64,000 nucleotides of DNA. Source: JABDLO01 sp041749255. Its GTDB lineage: Bacteria; Bacteroidota; Bacteroidia; Chitinophagales; Saprospiraceae. The notes beneath the pieces were generated by a model. That model searched no databases, was not told the DNA's origin, and worked only from the letters and a program-made list of their open reading frames with translations. This document shows positions 63,668 through 64,000 of this stretch, in pieces. Made by a program: the position numbers and the translations under genes. The stretch spans positions 92,069 to 156,068 of the forward strand of contig JBGTBR010000044.1 in the NCBI GenBank assembly GCA_041749255.1, in the 5' to 3' direction. Positions within the stretch are counted from its first letter, which is position 1. Each line of letters begins with the position of its first letter.

Positions 63668-63881
63668 GAAGATCGTCATAGACACCAATGTATTTATTTC
63701 AGCAATAATTGGCCAGTACAGGTATCCCTACAAAATATTTTCCGATTTGATAGCAACCGGGGAATTTCAGATTTATATCTCAGAGACTTTAGTGGAAGAA
63801 TATAAAGGAGTAAGCCAAAGAGAAAAATTTATAAAATATCCCGAGTTCTCGGAAAAGGCAACTAGTGTTCTTACAATATAA
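63657..63881 (+). pseudogene. PIN-domain toxin, truncated by a transposon end
   Basis: It begins at a GTG with IVIDTNVFISAIIGQYRYPY, the first acidic residue motif (DTNVF) of PIN ribonucleases, and continues IYISETLVEEYKGVSQREKF (containing the conserved Glu). It stops after 74 residues; family members are about 135-150 residues and carry two more acidic residues. The stop is followed within one base by the end of a minus-strand IS630-like transposase, so the missing half was probably lost by that insertion. Confidence 0.7.
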
Positions 63882-64000
63882 TTATGCAACATAATGTTTT
63901 GATAGTTTATGATCTGCATCCTGGCGAGTAAATGACCAATGGATTTTTTTCTTTGCTTCATTTCTTTTTCTTGACCAGTATTTTATTTCTTTTTCAAGTT
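63882..64000 (-). CDS. IS630-like transposase, C-terminal end (runs off the window)
   Basis: On the minus strand the frame reads LEKEIKYWSRKRNEAKKK, IHWSFTRQDADHKLSKHYVA and a stop at 63882-63884. The HWSFT...A..KL...Y ending is typical of IS630-family transposases. Only about 39 codons are in the window; the catalytic DDE part lies beyond 64000. Confidence 0.65.
   Translation of the reverse strand, partial: LEKEIKYWSRKRNEAKKKIHWSFTRQDADHKLSKHYVA

Noticed and set aside
1..64000. rRNA, tRNA and replication origin
   Set aside because: No conserved rRNA segment, tRNA cloverleaf with TTC-type arm, or dnaA-box cluster was recognised on either strand by reading; a tRNA scan was not possible.

Overview
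The window looks like a chromosomal stretch of a heterotrophic member of the Bacteroidota, possibly a Saprospiraceae/Lewinella-like lineage (that rank is a guess). The evidence is DUF6090 proteins, an HMA-DUF3347 copper protein, a SusC-like TonB receptor, LytS/LytTR regulators, a type IX secretion (T9SS) sorting-domain remnant, three IPTL-CTERM surface proteins and a few TAnnTTTG -7 boxes. No rRNA, tRNA or CRISPR array was seen.

Layout. (1) 0.3-2 kb: two secreted IPTL-CTERM proteins. (2) 2-13.7 kb, minus strand and visibly richer in G+C: a Kelch lipoprotein, fatty-acid/acyl-CoA genes (SCP2, acyl-CoA dehydrogenase, 3-hydroxyacyl-CoA dehydrogenase), a pair of secreted amidohydrolases, and a tightly packed five-gene operon (13644 down to 9588). 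The operon encodes a geranylgeranyl reductase, a 2[4Fe-4S] ferredoxin, a plant-VTE3-like methyltransferase, a VTE4-like (gamma-tocopherol) methyltransferase and a homogentisate-prenyltransferase-like UbiA protein. It reads as a tocopherol/prenylquinol pathway in an apparently non-photosynthetic bacterium and is the main discovery candidate here. (3) 14-27 kb, A+T-rich accessory DNA: an HTH protein, a GxxExxY gene and a four-helix-bundle gene each flanked by its own repeat family, three adjacent DUF6090 genes of which the third is a chimera with a truncated beta-lactamase-fold protein, an AraC/ankyrin/ABC-transporter module between long imperfect direct repeats, a decayed T9SS C-terminal domain, an S74-type self-cleaving surface protein, an L,D-transpeptidase and an unusual pyruvate kinase-like protein.

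(4) 27.3-33.6 kb: a copper operon (HMA-DUF3347 lipoprotein, DUF2911 protein, CPH-type P-type ATPase, DUF305 membrane protein, multicopper oxidase with a C-terminal beta-barrel-like extension). (5) 33.8-58.1 kb: mostly single plus-strand genes. They include two CPBP proteases, a decayed MazEF-like toxin-antitoxin pair, a PAS-LuxR regulator with a TonB receptor, an ECF sigma factor with a membrane partner, a Crp/Fnr regulator, a serine hydrolase, a subclass B1 metallo-beta-lactamase, a GNAT acetyltransferase, a CHRD/IPTL-CTERM protein, a beta-barrel protein with a vanadium-haloperoxidase-like PAP2 protein, a Fic protein with a palindromic promoter, a GMC oxidoreductase with small subunit, an intradiol dioxygenase fusion, a LytS/LytTR pair and thymidylate kinase.

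(6) 58.2-64 kb: an insertion sequence that has removed the 5' part of a GT39-like glycosyltransferase gene, then single genes separated by attC-like inverted-repeat elements, a truncated PIN toxin with its antitoxin, and the end of an IS630-like transposase at the edge. Gene remnants, duplications and IS footprints show that everything right of about 14 kb is being actively remodelled.
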